Shown: positions 17,576-26,071 of the stretch, one piece after another
Layout: the number at the start of each line of letters is the position of its first letter
Numbering within the stretch: the stretch's first letter is position 1
Source of the DNA: Phycisphaerales bacterium
GTDB lineage: Bacteria > Planctomycetota > Phycisphaerae > Sedimentisphaerales > Anaerohalosphaeraceae
Direction: 5' to 3'
Length of the DNA: 41,187 nucleotides
Assembly (NCBI GenBank): GCA_011053245.1
Contig: DRGS01000228.1
Location: forward strand, 1-41,187
Notes under the pieces: generated by a model
Told to the model about the DNA's origin: nothing
Database searches by the model: none
Seen by the model: only the letters and a program-made list of their open reading frames with translations
Program-made: the position numbers and the translations under genes

Positions 17576-18517
17576 ATGGAAAGATTTTTAGTTACCGGCG
17601 GCGCCGGCTTCATCGGTTCCAATATATGCAGAAGACTTGTTAGCGAAGGTGCCCTGGTTCGTGTACTCGACAATCTCAGCACCGGCAGGAAGAGTAATCT
17701 CGCCGACATAATCGACAAAATCGAATTCATCGAAGCCGATATGGGCGATGAAACTGTGGCTCGCAATGCAATGGATGGTATTGATGTGGTGTTGCACCAA
17801 GGGGCCATCCCATCCGTACCTCTGAGTATTGACGATCCTGCCCGAACGCACATCAGTTGCGTTGATGCGACATTTACCTTGTTGCTGGCCGCTCGTGACG
17901 CCGGGATCAAGCGATTCGTTTATGCGGCAAGTTCCTCGGCTTACGGAAATAGTCCGACTCTTCCGAAAGTGGAAACAATGGTAACAGATCCGCTGTCACC
18001 TTATGCTGTTGCCAAACTTGTCGGTGAATATTACTGTAAGGTTTTCTACAGCGTCTATGGTCTGGAGACGATCAGCCTGAGATATTTTAACGTCTTCGGT
18101 CCTTATCAGGATCCTGCAAGCCAGTATGCCGCCGCGATACCGGCATTTGTGATCTCGATCCTCAAAGACACTCCGCCGACAATCTATGGCGATGGGCTGC
18201 AAAGTCGCGATTTCACATATATTGATAATGTAGTAGACGCAAATTTGATCGCAGCGAGAGCAAAACACACCGCCGGCCAGGTAGTCAACATAGCATGCGG
18301 CGAAGTGATCACGATAAACGCTATAATAGACATGATCAACGAGATCGTCGGCAAAGACGTCAAACCGGAATATGAACCTGAACGCGCTGGCGATGTCAAA
18401 CATTCTTTTGCGGATATTACAATGTCCAATGAGATCATCGGATATACACCGTCTGTTACTTTCAAAGAAGGCTTGCGAAGGGCCATAGACTGGTATCGCG
18501 AAAATCTGCTTGAATAG
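17576..18517 (+). CDS. NAD-dependent epimerase/dehydratase (UDP-sugar 4-epimerase type)
   Basis: 313 residues from ATG 17576, which has AGGTG at the right distance; a GTG six bases upstream is less likely. Extended short-chain dehydrogenase fold: the NAD-binding TGGAGFIG is at residues 7-14 and the catalytic SPYAVAK has Tyr143 and Lys147, with the serine-rich SSSAYG segment before it. RYFNVFGPYQDPASQYAA resembles UDP-N-acetylglucosamine/UDP-N-acetylgalactosamine 4-epimerases (WbpP-like) more than GalE, but substrate is not certain. It would supply nucleotide sugar for the adjacent exopolysaccharide system. It has its own promoter region rather than following directly on the export operon. Confidence 0.88.
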   Translation: MERFLVTGGAGFIGSNICRRLVSEGALVRVLDNLSTGRKSNLADIIDKIEFIEADMGDETVARNAMDGIDVVLHQGAIPSVPLSIDDPARTHISCVDATFTLLLAARDAGIKRFVYAASSSAYGNSPTLPKVETMVTDPLSPYAVAKLVGEYYCKVFYSVYGLETISLRYFNVFGPYQDPASQYAAAIPAFVISILKDTPPTIYGDGLQSRDFTYIDNVVDANLIAARAKHTAGQVVNIACGEVITINAIIDMINEIVGKDVKPEYEPERAGDVKHSFADITMSNEIIGYTPSVTFKEGLRRAIDWYRENLLE

Positions 18518-18578
18518 TAATTATAAGGTCCAATGAATATGGATACTTTTTGAGGGCGTATCTATTTTTAGAAAAACC

Positions 18579-18606
18579 TTGTATTCTACGCAAAAGAGGT
18601 TATAAC
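18579..18606 (+). promoter_or_regulatory. putative promoter of the response-regulator gene
   Basis: TTGTAT (18579-18584) and TATAAC (18601-18606) are 16 bases apart, about 56 bases before the start codon. The match to consensus is moderate. Confidence 0.35.
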
Positions 18607-18662
18607 TATAGCAGTAGAGTGTTTGGTAGATTGAAACATGCTTTTGTCGGACAAAGGGAATT

Positions 18663-19310
18663 ATGGCAATTAAGGCATTATTAGTTGATGACCATGAGAT
18701 CATGCGTGAGGGTTTGTATGTCCTTCTCCAGAGGCATTCCGATATTGAGGTCGTAGGCCAGGCCGCTGACGGTCGCTCGGCCATTGATATGGTCCGCAAG
18801 TTGTCCCCCGACATTGTTATAATGGACATCTCAATGCCCAATCTAAATGGTATTGACGCCACCCGTCAGATCCTTTCGGAATTCCCGAAGACCAGAATTA
18901 TGGCGATGTCCACGCATTCGGACCGATCCATGGTTGCCAAAATGCTCAAAGCCGGCGCCACAGGCTACATGCTCAAGAGTTCGGCCTTCTCGGAACTGAT
19001 CAGCGGCATCCGGGCAGTCAGTAGAAACAAGACGTTTTTGTGTACGAAAGTGGCAAATGTGGTACTTGCCGACTACGTTAATATGCTTGAGGATCCCAAA
19101 CGCGGCAGCACGGACAACCTGACAAGCAGGGAACGCCAGGTTTTGCAGATGGTCGCCGAAGGGCATCCTACGAAGCAAATCGCTGCTTCCATGCATGTAA
19201 GCGTCAAAACTGTCGATTCCCACCGCTCGCACATCATGGAAAAACTGAACATTCACAACATGGCCGGGCTGACAAAGTACGCAATTCGCGAAGGACTGAC
19301 AACTCTGTAA
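18663..19310 (+). CDS. NarL/LuxR-family response regulator
   Basis: 215 residues. The receiver domain (about 1-120) has the acidic pocket LVDDHE near the N-terminus and the phosphoacceptor Asp55 in IVIMDISMP; the conserved lysine is in TGYMLKSSAF. The LuxR-type helix-turn-helix (about 150-212) shows LTSRERQVLQMVAEGHPTK followed by VSVKTVDSHRSHIMEKL. AAAGGGA precedes ATG 18663. Such proteins bind DNA as dimers when phosphorylated by a partner histidine kinase. The hybrid kinase gene next door, in the same orientation, is a candidate partner, and the exopolysaccharide locus upstream is a candidate target. Both links are inferred. Confidence 0.92.
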   Translation: MAIKALLVDDHEIMREGLYVLLQRHSDIEVVGQAADGRSAIDMVRKLSPDIVIMDISMPNLNGIDATRQILSEFPKTRIMAMSTHSDRSMVAKMLKAGATGYMLKSSAFSELISGIRAVSRNKTFLCTKVANVVLADYVNMLEDPKRGSTDNLTSRERQVLQMVAEGHPTKQIAASMHVSVKTVDSHRSHIMEKLNIHNMAGLTKYAIREGLTTL

Positions 19311-19608
19311 CTGCTCAGCCTGCCTCTTTTCTATATACGTCGTAGTGTATACCCCCAAAGTCCGATACGGGTAGTCTTCCCATGCAAATAGGGCAATAAC
19401 CCCTATGCACATGAATTGCAATTCTGCCGATATCATTCCTATGTAGTGAACCGTTGCATACCAGAGCTTTTTAGCCAAAGCCATGAAATTGCATTGATAT
19501 CTCCTTTCAATGGTTTACAGTTTACGTTCTGTAGTCCGGGATGGCCTCACCGGTTGTCTCGGGTTACAACCCTTTTGAAAGAAGAGATATAAAGTAACTG
19601 TATATAAG
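19311..19608. other. intergenic region between response regulator and hybrid kinase
   Basis: 298 bases without a gene. It holds two small inverted repeats: ATAGGG/CCCTAT around 19388-19406 and GGGTT/AACCC around 19560-19571, the latter followed by TTTT and then the kinase leader. No confident promoter or full terminator was identified. The kinase gene lacks a clear Shine-Dalgarno. Confidence 0.35.
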
Positions 19609-21789
19609 ATGTATAATACCGTAACAGAAACAATAAATATTTTACTGGTTGAAGATGACCCGGCCGCCCAGCGTCTCGTTGAGCGTATTCTTAACGACAA
19701 GAGCGAATCCACAAAATACAACCTTGAGATTGCAGAGAGTCTGGCTATAGCCGAAAAAAGTCTTCAAAAAAACAGATTTGACAACATACTCCTCGACCTC
19801 GGACTGCCGGACAGTAGCGGCATAGATACTGTTCGCAGCATACGAAAAGTAAACAGCGATACTCCCATCATTGTTTTGTCGGCACAAGCGGATAAGGAAA
19901 TTTCCACTCAGGCAATTCACGAAGGCGCAGATTATTATATTGTTAAGGGTTCGTTCCTTCGGGAAATGCTTACTCGAACCATACATTGCTCCATTGAGCG
20001 CAGAATTTGTGAACGCAGGCAGGGGCAACAACCCAATACGACATATAGAATGGATGACGAGACGCATAAAGATGTAGAACAGCAAAAAGAGACGATCCAT
20101 GCTGACAAGAATATATCTACATCAATAACCAGCAAGTTTGAGCTTGAAGGGATCCTCCAGAGCCTGAGAAAAGATCATCTTGCGATATTTGACTCCATTC
20201 CGGCATCGGTGTGGTATCGTGACAGAAATGGCAACATCTTGCGTGCCAATAAATGTGCCGCCGAATCCGTAGGCATACCGGTCAAAGAGGTCATAGGGAA
20301 GAACTACTACGATCTTTTCAAAGATGGCGCCGACTTTGCCCGTGAAAAAGATGCACAGGTCATAGATAGCGGCGAGGGTCTGTTCGGACAATTGCGAGAA
20401 TTTAAAACTTCTCAGGGCCAGGTACGATGGGCCATAGTCGACAGGATACCGTACCGCAACCACAACGATGAGATAGAAGGTGTTATTGTCTTCGCACAGG
20501 ATATCACCGAAAGAAAACTCGCCGAAGATCAACTCAAACTTGCCAAGGAAGAACTTGAAGATATCACCAGCCAATTAGAGATATCCATTGAAAGGGCCAA
20601 TCTCCTGGCTCAAGCAGCGACTGTCGCCGATCAGGCCAAAAGCGAATTCATGGCCAATATGAGCCACGAAATCCGCACACCGATGAACAGTATAATGGGT
20701 TTTAGTGATATTCTGGCCGACGAAGATCTCACCGAAGAACAGCACAATTACATAAAAACAATTCAAAATTCCGCCTCAAATCTTCTCGAGTTGATAAATG
20801 ACATTCTTGATTTTTCCAAGATAGAAGCCGGCCAGCTTGACACCGAAATAATCAAAACGTCCCTTACGGAAATACTTGATGATGTAAGGGATTCGATGTC
20901 GGTTCTGGCAGGGAACAAAGATATAGAGTTCGCTGTAAATTGCGAAAGCGAGGTGCCCGCCTTTGTCCTTACCGATCCGCACCGGCTCAGGCAATGCCTT
21001 GCTAACCTCGTCGGCAATGCGATAAAATTCACTGAAAAAGGGCACGTTCATGTAAATACAAGTCTTGTCGAAACTGCGACCGGCCATATAATCCGTTTTG
21101 ATGTCGAGGATACTGGTATCGGCATCTCTGCGGAAAAACGCGATATAATATTTGAACCGTTCAGCCAAGCCGACAATGGTACAACACGAAAATACGGCGG
21201 TACGGGATTGGGACTTAGTATAACGAAAAAGATAGCCGGGATATTGGGAGGCAAAGTGGTCTTCATGAGCGAACCGGGCGAAGGCTCTGTCTTTTCGCTG
21301 ACTATACCGGCAGGCGTTGATGTCGATGCAGAACCAACATGTAACAGCAACGATATCTCTGAAACCGAATTACCACGCGGACCTGAAAACGACAAAGCCC
21401 GCTTTGAAGGCAAGGTTCTAATAGTCGACGACGATACAACGAGCAGGCTGCTGCTGGATGTTGTGTTAAAACGTGTCGGCCTCCAGGTGGAAAATGTTGA
21501 CTCCGCCGGCAAAGCGTTAGAGATTGCCGCCGCCGAGGACTTCGACCTTATCCTCATGGATTTGCGCATGCCCGATATGAGCGGCTTTGAAGCTGTCGAT
21601 ATGTTCAAGAAGAAAGAGATCGCAGTTCCCATCATCGCTGTAACCGCCGAGGTTAATGAAACGATAGAATCCGATTGCCTCGAAGCCGGATTTGATGCAT
21701 ATCTGCCTAAACCGATCCTGCGAAAAGAACTATACGATATAATCGCCAAGCACCTGCCCTCATCGAAACCTGCTGCATCTGTAAGTTAA
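19609..21789 (+). CDS. hybrid sensor histidine kinase, REC-PAS-HisKA-HATPase-REC
   Basis: 726 residues with no membrane segment, so cytoplasmic. Order: N-terminal receiver (about 8-125, phosphoacceptor Asp63 in NILLDLGLPD) and a PAS domain (about 185-305, SIPASVWYRDRNGNILRAN). Then come a coiled linker, HisKA with His353 in MSHEIRTPMNSIMGF, and HATPase_c with N box (NLVGNAIKFTEKG) and G boxes (DTGIGI, GGTGLGLSI). The C-terminal receiver has Asp651 in LILMDLRMP. A receiver at both ends suggests it both takes and passes phosphoryl groups; there is no Hpt domain here. The stop codon overlaps the stop of the convergent gene. The nearby LuxR-type regulator is a plausible partner. Confidence 0.92.
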   Translation: MYNTVTETINILLVEDDPAAQRLVERILNDKSESTKYNLEIAESLAIAEKSLQKNRFDNILLDLGLPDSSGIDTVRSIRKVNSDTPIIVLSAQADKEISTQAIHEGADYYIVKGSFLREMLTRTIHCSIERRICERRQGQQPNTTYRMDDETHKDVEQQKETIHADKNISTSITSKFELEGILQSLRKDHLAIFDSIPASVWYRDRNGNILRANKCAAESVGIPVKEVIGKNYYDLFKDGADFAREKDAQVIDSGEGLFGQLREFKTSQGQVRWAIVDRIPYRNHNDEIEGVIVFAQDITERKLAEDQLKLAKEELEDITSQLEISIERANLLAQAATVADQAKSEFMANMSHEIRTPMNSIMGFSDILADEDLTEEQHNYIKTIQNSASNLLELINDILDFSKIEAGQLDTEIIKTSLTEILDDVRDSMSVLAGNKDIEFAVNCESEVPAFVLTDPHRLRQCLANLVGNAIKFTEKGHVHVNTSLVETATGHIIRFDVEDTGIGISAEKRDIIFEPFSQADNGTTRKYGGTGLGLSITKKIAGILGGKVVFMSEPGEGSVFSLTIPAGVDVDAEPTCNSNDISETELPRGPENDKARFEGKVLIVDDDTTSRLLLDVVLKRVGLQVENVDSAGKALEIAAAEDFDLILMDLRMPDMSGFEAVDMFKKKEIAVPIIAVTAEVNETIESDCLEAGFDAYLPKPILRKELYDIIAKHLPSSKPAASVS

Positions 21790-23441
21790 TTTTCATCCTT
21801 CCAAACCGGCCAGAAAACCGCATCGCCGTTTTCGGCCCACTGCTTGAATTTTCCTTTCTTCATACCGTATTGGCCATCATCGTCTATCATATTTAGTCCG
21901 GCACTGTAAAGCGTAAACCCATCATCTATTATGCGATAAACCAATGGGCCATCACTAAAGGGATCCATCGGCAGCTTCTTTAAATAACCATTGGCAACTA
22001 ATTTATCTAAACTTTCAGGGTAGCCGCCTGTAATCTTTTCGTATCGCAAGATAGCCATGACCGCAACAGTTGCTCTTTGGTCTGTTCTTGGACGCCACCC
22101 CATCTTAGAAATTTTTGAAAGTGCTGGTTGAAGAATTTCCAGCAGCAAACATTCCTCACCGATCTGATTCCATTTATTATCGTCCCATCCTTCATTATAC
22201 AATTGTCGTGGTGTTTTTGCGTTTAATTGAGCAATAGTTTCATAATACCGGTCAAGCTGTGCGGTAACTTCTTTGCGGTCCGGAAAGTCAAGCAGTGCAA
22301 AATCCTTTACTGATCTCTGCCAGGTAGTTACTACAAAGGGCATGCCACCGAGAATGACTCGACCATTGCCATTTCCGTCATCAGTAAATCCACGTTGGAG
22401 CATGTCATACAAAAAAGCCTTTTCCGCTTCCATATTGATCGGCAGCCTTTTGTCGTCTACCCTGCTTTCGAGTCGCTCTTGAGCCTTAGCTAATGACTTA
22501 GCAGGTATCTCGTATCTCGCAAAAGCGTTTTTGAATTCACTATAAGCCATCGCTTCAATGGAAACTCCAACTAATTGCTCGATTAATAGCCCCCTGCCAT
22601 TTAAAGATTGTCCCATTCGCTGCAAGACGAAAAGATCATCCAGCCCGCCTTCAATGTCCCCCTTATTCATCCGCCATCGTGCCGATATACCAAGTAATTG
22701 CCCGGCAGTTTTGTATCTGCCAAGATCAGGCATAATACTTTCTAATACCCCAGCAGCCATAAGATATGCTTTGAGAACGCCTTTAGCTTCCGGAACTGGT
22801 TGCCTCTTATACTCGACCCAGTAGTACGGTCGCTCGGCTCCTTTTCTCAACTGGTCAAGCACTTCGGCATAGGTGGTTAGTATCTCCTCAATAAGCACCT
22901 GTTTATCTTCGGGCACCTGTCCATGTTCGTACAGGATGTCAAGAGCATCGCTGATTTTACGCCGGTTTTCTTTGTCACCCAATAGTTCCATAGCCTGACG
23001 AATATAAGGTTCTGCGTTTAACTCTTCGTCTCTTCCCTGCCTACCCAGTTCGTTTAACCACTGGACGTAATCAACGCTTATTGTTGGTCTGCCGAGACCG
23101 AGATGGGCGATCCTCAATCCTATAAGTAATAATAATATCAATACGAACTGGCCGAACCGAATAAAGGCTTTTTGCCATAACGGCCTACAGCGTTTTTTGC
23201 CTCGGCGGATTAGTTTTGCTAATAGCTTTGGTTCGCCGAATTTTGCGATTAGGTCGGCTGTGAGTTTTGCTTTTTCGTCATCGGTGTCGCAATCGCGCAG
23301 GGCGTCTTCAAAATGTGCGGTGAGTTCGGCTCTTACGTCTGCGCGTATTTTTTTACGATAGCGCATCTTTTTTATTACAGCATCTATGTATTCGATAGCC
23401 GCAGGCGGCAAATCTGTATTTGAAATTTTGTCGCTATCCAT
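21786..23441 (-). CDS. PadR-linked membrane protein with extracytoplasmic domain, paralog B
   Basis: 551 residues. The N-terminal cytoplasmic part (about 1-90) is an alpha-helical domain of the kind found beside PadR regulators (HAAS/DUF1700-like: IEYIDAVIKKMRYRKKIRADVRAELTAH in two pieces). It is followed by RRGKKRCR and one hydrophobic segment (about 95-115). The rest is extracytoplasmic. Near the C-terminus, GGYPESLDKLVANGYLKKLPMDPFSDGPLVYR resembles the pseudopilin-like GspG tail motif seen in many planctomycete exported proteins. It ends AVFWPVWKDEN. It is a close paralog of the gene at 23888-25600. Its ATG overlaps the stop of an intervening fossil copy as TAATG. Function is unknown; signalling of envelope state through PadR is only a guess. 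Confidence 0.72.
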   Translation of the reverse strand: MDSDKISNTDLPPAAIEYIDAVIKKMRYRKKIRADVRAELTAHFEDALRDCDTDDEKAKLTADLIAKFGEPKLLAKLIRRGKKRCRPLWQKAFIRFGQFVLILLLLIGLRIAHLGLGRPTISVDYVQWLNELGRQGRDEELNAEPYIRQAMELLGDKENRRKISDALDILYEHGQVPEDKQVLIEEILTTYAEVLDQLRKGAERPYYWVEYKRQPVPEAKGVLKAYLMAAGVLESIMPDLGRYKTAGQLLGISARWRMNKGDIEGGLDDLFVLQRMGQSLNGRGLLIEQLVGVSIEAMAYSEFKNAFARYEIPAKSLAKAQERLESRVDDKRLPINMEAEKAFLYDMLQRGFTDDGNGNGRVILGGMPFVVTTWQRSVKDFALLDFPDRKEVTAQLDRYYETIAQLNAKTPRQLYNEGWDDNKWNQIGEECLLLEILQPALSKISKMGWRPRTDQRATVAVMAILRYEKITGGYPESLDKLVANGYLKKLPMDPFSDGPLVYRIIDDGFTLYSAGLNMIDDDGQYGMKKGKFKQWAENGDAVFWPVWKDEN

Positions 23442-23489
23442 TAGTTTTCATCCTTCCAAATCGGGCAGAAGACCGTATCGCCGCGAAAT

Positions 23490-23640
23490 AAGTGCCTGAA
23501 ATTGGGTTTGAATTGGGTTTGTTCCGTTTTTGGTTTTTGGTTGTAAAACGCTGTAAGTGGTTCTACTGCAAAGGGTTGCAGTGAATTTATTGGGTTTTAA
23601 ATTGGCTTTGTTTTTCATTATTTTGTTTTCCGAAATCACG
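23490..23640 (-). repeat. planctomycete-type dispersed repeat (KNKANL / QTQFKPN type)
   Basis: On the minus strand the stretch reads MKNKANLKPNK, then CSRTTYSVLQPKTKNGT and QTQFQ in one frame, or EQTQFKPN in another. These phrases recur in spurious short genes annotated in Planctomycetota genomes, and I take the segment as a copy of such a dispersed element. Membership of a multicopy family is from memory and needs a genome comparison. It sits inside the fossil gene. Confidence 0.45.
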
Positions 23641-23756
23641 TTTTTGCCCGGAAAAGGTGCGGGTTTTGTGGTGTTTCTGGTTTTTGTTGTGTTTTCATGT
23701 TTTTAACTACCTGAATCACCAAATTACGTCAATTTTATCCTGATTATTAGATGTTC

Positions 23757-23785
23757 ATTATACAAATATTGGAGTTAAATGTCAA
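23757..23785 (-). promoter_or_regulatory. perfect-consensus sigma-70 promoter inside the fossil gene
   Basis: On the minus strand TTGACA (23785-23780) and TATAAT (23762-23757) match consensus at all twelve positions with a 17-base spacer. It points toward paralog B (start 23441). A second, weaker pair (TTGACG, 17 bases, TAGTTA) follows about 35 bases downstream. Read-through from here could drive paralog B independently of the padR promoter. Confidence 0.6.
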
Positions 23786-23887
23786 CTGAATTATTTGAAA
23801 TATGAAGAAAGATTTTATCCCGCGACAGTTCGACTTGGCTCACTGCAAGCGGTATAGAGACTGTATATGAAGTTTTGTCACTATCCA

Positions 23888-25600
23888 TTAGTTCTCGTCC
23901 CTCCAAACCGGCCAGAAAACCGCATCACTATTATTGGTCCACTGCTTGAATTTTCCTTTCTTTATACCGTATTCGCCGCCATCATCGATAAAATTAGGTC
24001 CAAAACTGTAAAGGATAAAATCGTTATCTGTCACGCGATAAACCAACGGGCCGTCACTAAAAGGATCCATTGGTAGTTGCTTTAGATAACCCTCGGTGAT
24101 TAAAACATCCAAACTTTCAGGATACTCAGTTTTTTCTTTTTCATATCGCAGGATCGCAATTGTAGCGATAAGAGCCTCCACCTCAACCCTGTTATGATAC
24201 GACACCTCACATACTTTTTGTAAGTGCTGCGTGAGCGTAATTGCCAAGACTGGGGAATATCTGATCTGTTTGATCCATGACCATCTCTCACCGATACTCA
24301 GATCTTCGTCGCTATTTCGCAGTTGCCATGGTGTCATTTTCGCCCACCTTTCACCGGTCTGAAAGAGTTTCTCAAATTCTAACGTCATGTCTCTTCGATC
24401 AGCGCTTATAAGCGACACCAACAAAGAATCGCTATAACTTTCAAGGCTTTTTTCGTCATCTAACATAGGCCCTTGGGGGATCATCCGTCCACCGCCCTTG
24501 CCGTTATCCGTATAGATTCTTTGGATAAGGTCTAAAAAGAAAAATCTTTCGACTTTATAGTCTGTAACATAAATGCCGCCAGCTTGCATAACTTCAAATT
24601 CTTTCTGAAAGGCCTTTAGTCTCTCGCTATCGACTTCAACATTGCTAAGGATCGCACGGCTGCTTTTTACTACAATCTTTTGCATAGACATTCCTACAAG
24701 CTGACTGATAAGTATCTGCGGTCCTTTAAAATGTTCGCCCGCTTTATAACACTTTAGTAAGTCATTTAGGCCTGCTTCAATTTCCCCACCACTCGCTTTC
24801 AGTTTAGCTCGCCAGCAAACCAGCTTAACCATATCTTTCATCGGGCTCAGTTCAGGTGTAGGCGCTTTTATTGCCCACCCCTCAAGCTTGCGTTCCCACC
24901 AGCAATGCGGCTTTTGGCTGCCAGTCAGGAAATACTCTATCGCCTTGTCGTTATCCGCGATCCACTGCCTCAGTAGATTAATCTCTTTTTCGGCCATATC
25001 GCCAATCCATAGTTTGTCGTCTATCGCTGTGAGCAAATCAACTTCTTCGGTCTGCGATTGCTCATCACCTGTTGGTTCAATCATTCCAAATCCTTCAAGT
25101 ATTCCGAATTCTATCTCGCGCTCTATCTTTGGCGATTCTACGAAATCATCGATTGCCTTTTGGTATAGAACCGCTGCATTAAGATTTTCGTTGTCGACCG
25201 GTCGATTAATGTTTGCCATTTCCTCGATATAATCAACTCGAATATTCGGCTGAGCGAACGATATATATATGCAATACAAGATCAGGCCCAGGAACAAAAT
25301 AGCGATACTTTGAAACACCCTGACGATCGCGGTCCGCCATCCGGCCCGGCAGCGTTTCTTGCCGCGGCGAAGTAATACCCCCAACAGCTTAATATCGCCA
25401 AATTCTTCTATCAGCTCTTTGCATCGCTCCTGGCGAAGCTCGTCCTCGCAATTTTTCAGGGCATCTTCGAAATGCGCGATAAGCTCTGACCGAACCTCTG
25501 CGCGTATTTTTTTGCAATAGCGCATCTTTTTTATTACGGCATCTATGTATTCGATAGCTGCAGACGGTAAACCTGTATTTGAAGTTTTATCACTATCCAT
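23888..25600 (-). CDS. PadR-linked membrane protein with extracytoplasmic domain, paralog A
   Basis: 570 residues, same architecture as paralog B. An N-terminal helical domain (AAIEYIDAVIKKMRYCKKIR, about 1-90) and a basic RRGKKRCR stretch are followed by one membrane segment (about 100-120). The large extracytoplasmic part ends with YPESLDVLITEGYLKQLPMDPFSDGP and AVFWPVWRDEN. AAGGAG lies nine bases upstream of ATG 25600. It follows padR by about 50 bases on the same strand and is very probably co-transcribed with it and controlled by it. The first 20 residues are almost identical in A and B, while the middle regions differ, so the copies diverge in the exported part. Confidence 0.75.
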   Translation of the reverse strand: MDSDKTSNTGLPSAAIEYIDAVIKKMRYCKKIRAEVRSELIAHFEDALKNCEDELRQERCKELIEEFGDIKLLGVLLRRGKKRCRAGWRTAIVRVFQSIAILFLGLILYCIYISFAQPNIRVDYIEEMANINRPVDNENLNAAVLYQKAIDDFVESPKIEREIEFGILEGFGMIEPTGDEQSQTEEVDLLTAIDDKLWIGDMAEKEINLLRQWIADNDKAIEYFLTGSQKPHCWWERKLEGWAIKAPTPELSPMKDMVKLVCWRAKLKASGGEIEAGLNDLLKCYKAGEHFKGPQILISQLVGMSMQKIVVKSSRAILSNVEVDSERLKAFQKEFEVMQAGGIYVTDYKVERFFFLDLIQRIYTDNGKGGGRMIPQGPMLDDEKSLESYSDSLLVSLISADRRDMTLEFEKLFQTGERWAKMTPWQLRNSDEDLSIGERWSWIKQIRYSPVLAITLTQHLQKVCEVSYHNRVEVEALIATIAILRYEKEKTEYPESLDVLITEGYLKQLPMDPFSDGPLVYRVTDNDFILYSFGPNFIDDGGEYGIKKGKFKQWTNNSDAVFWPVWRDEN

Positions 25601-25649
25601 AATGGCTCCTTGTGATATTAGTTAATGCGTAGCAAAGCTGACGTCTGCA

Positions 25650-26000
25650 TTATGCGTAGCTTAAACCGCCGTCCAGTAAGCCGAATACGAGGTTTACGCC
25701 TTGCTGGAGTTGCTGCCATTGCTCTTTTTGGCTGGCGAGTTTCTCGGTGCCTTTGCTGGTGATCGAATAGTAGCGCCTGCGGCGTTTGCCCTCGGTATCG
25801 GACCACTCGGCAGTTACGAGGCCCTTAGCTTCGAGATTGTAGAGCAAAGGATACAGCGTGCCCCGACCGAGGGTAAGCACATCGCCGCTGCGTTTCTCAA
25901 TTGCATGGCTAAGCTCATAGCCGTACATCTGCCCGCGCGAAAGGATCTCCAAAACGACCACGGGCGCAACGCCTTTTAGTAATTCACGTTCAAATTTCAT
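25650..26000 (-). CDS. PadR-family transcriptional repressor
   Basis: 116 residues from ATG 26000, chosen because AGGAGA stands nine bases upstream and the protein then begins MKFERELLKG as is typical; an upstream in-frame ATG at 26054 lies inside the operator. Winged-helix motifs of PadR are clear: GQMYGYELSHAIEKRSGDVL, then RGTLYPLLYNLEAKGLV and the wing GKRRRRYYSITSKG. PadR proteins are small dimeric repressors that often control a linked membrane-protein gene, which is the arrangement here. A perfect inverted repeat over the promoter supports autoregulation. The effector is unknown. Confidence 0.92.
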   Translation of the reverse strand: MKFERELLKGVAPVVVLEILSRGQMYGYELSHAIEKRSGDVLTLGRGTLYPLLYNLEAKGLVTAEWSDTEGKRRRRYYSITSKGTEKLASQKEQWQQLQQGVNLVFGLLDGGLSYA

Positions 26001-26039
26001 AAAGCAAGTCTCCTGATAAAAGATTAGTGTTTTTATATA

Positions 26040-26071
26040 CATAGTATGCATCACATACTATGCGTTGTCAA
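26040..26071 (-). promoter_or_regulatory. padR promoter with PadR operator
   Basis: Perfect inverted repeat CATAGTATG (26040-26048), five bases, CATACTATG (26054-26062). On the minus strand TTGACA (26071-26066) and TACTAT (26046-26041) form a promoter with a rather long 19-base spacer, and the repeat covers the spacer and -10 box. The size and A/T character fit PadR operators. The extended spacer may allow tight repression. Confidence 0.7.

Larger units (their letters stand above)
23441..23888 (-). pseudogene. fossil of a third PadR-linked paralog, middle replaced by repeat-like DNA
   Basis: Both ends of a lost gene are visible. The start reads MDSDKTS from ATG 23888-23886, as in the neighbouring paralogs, and then diverges and stops after 37 codons. 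The end reads GDTVFCPIWKDEN before TAA 23443-23441, matching the GDAVFWPVWKDEN end of paralog B. The upstream gene's stop and this start overlap as TAATG, and this stop and paralog B's start overlap in the same way. So three genes were once coupled head to tail. About 1.2 kb of the middle is gone, leaving roughly 350 bases of unrelated sequence, part of which resembles a planctomycete dispersed repeat. Confidence 0.72.

Noticed and set aside
23448..23639. 63-residue minus-strand frame MISENKIMKNKANL...
   Set aside because: Out of frame with the fossil gene and made of dispersed-repeat-type sequence; not a real protein.
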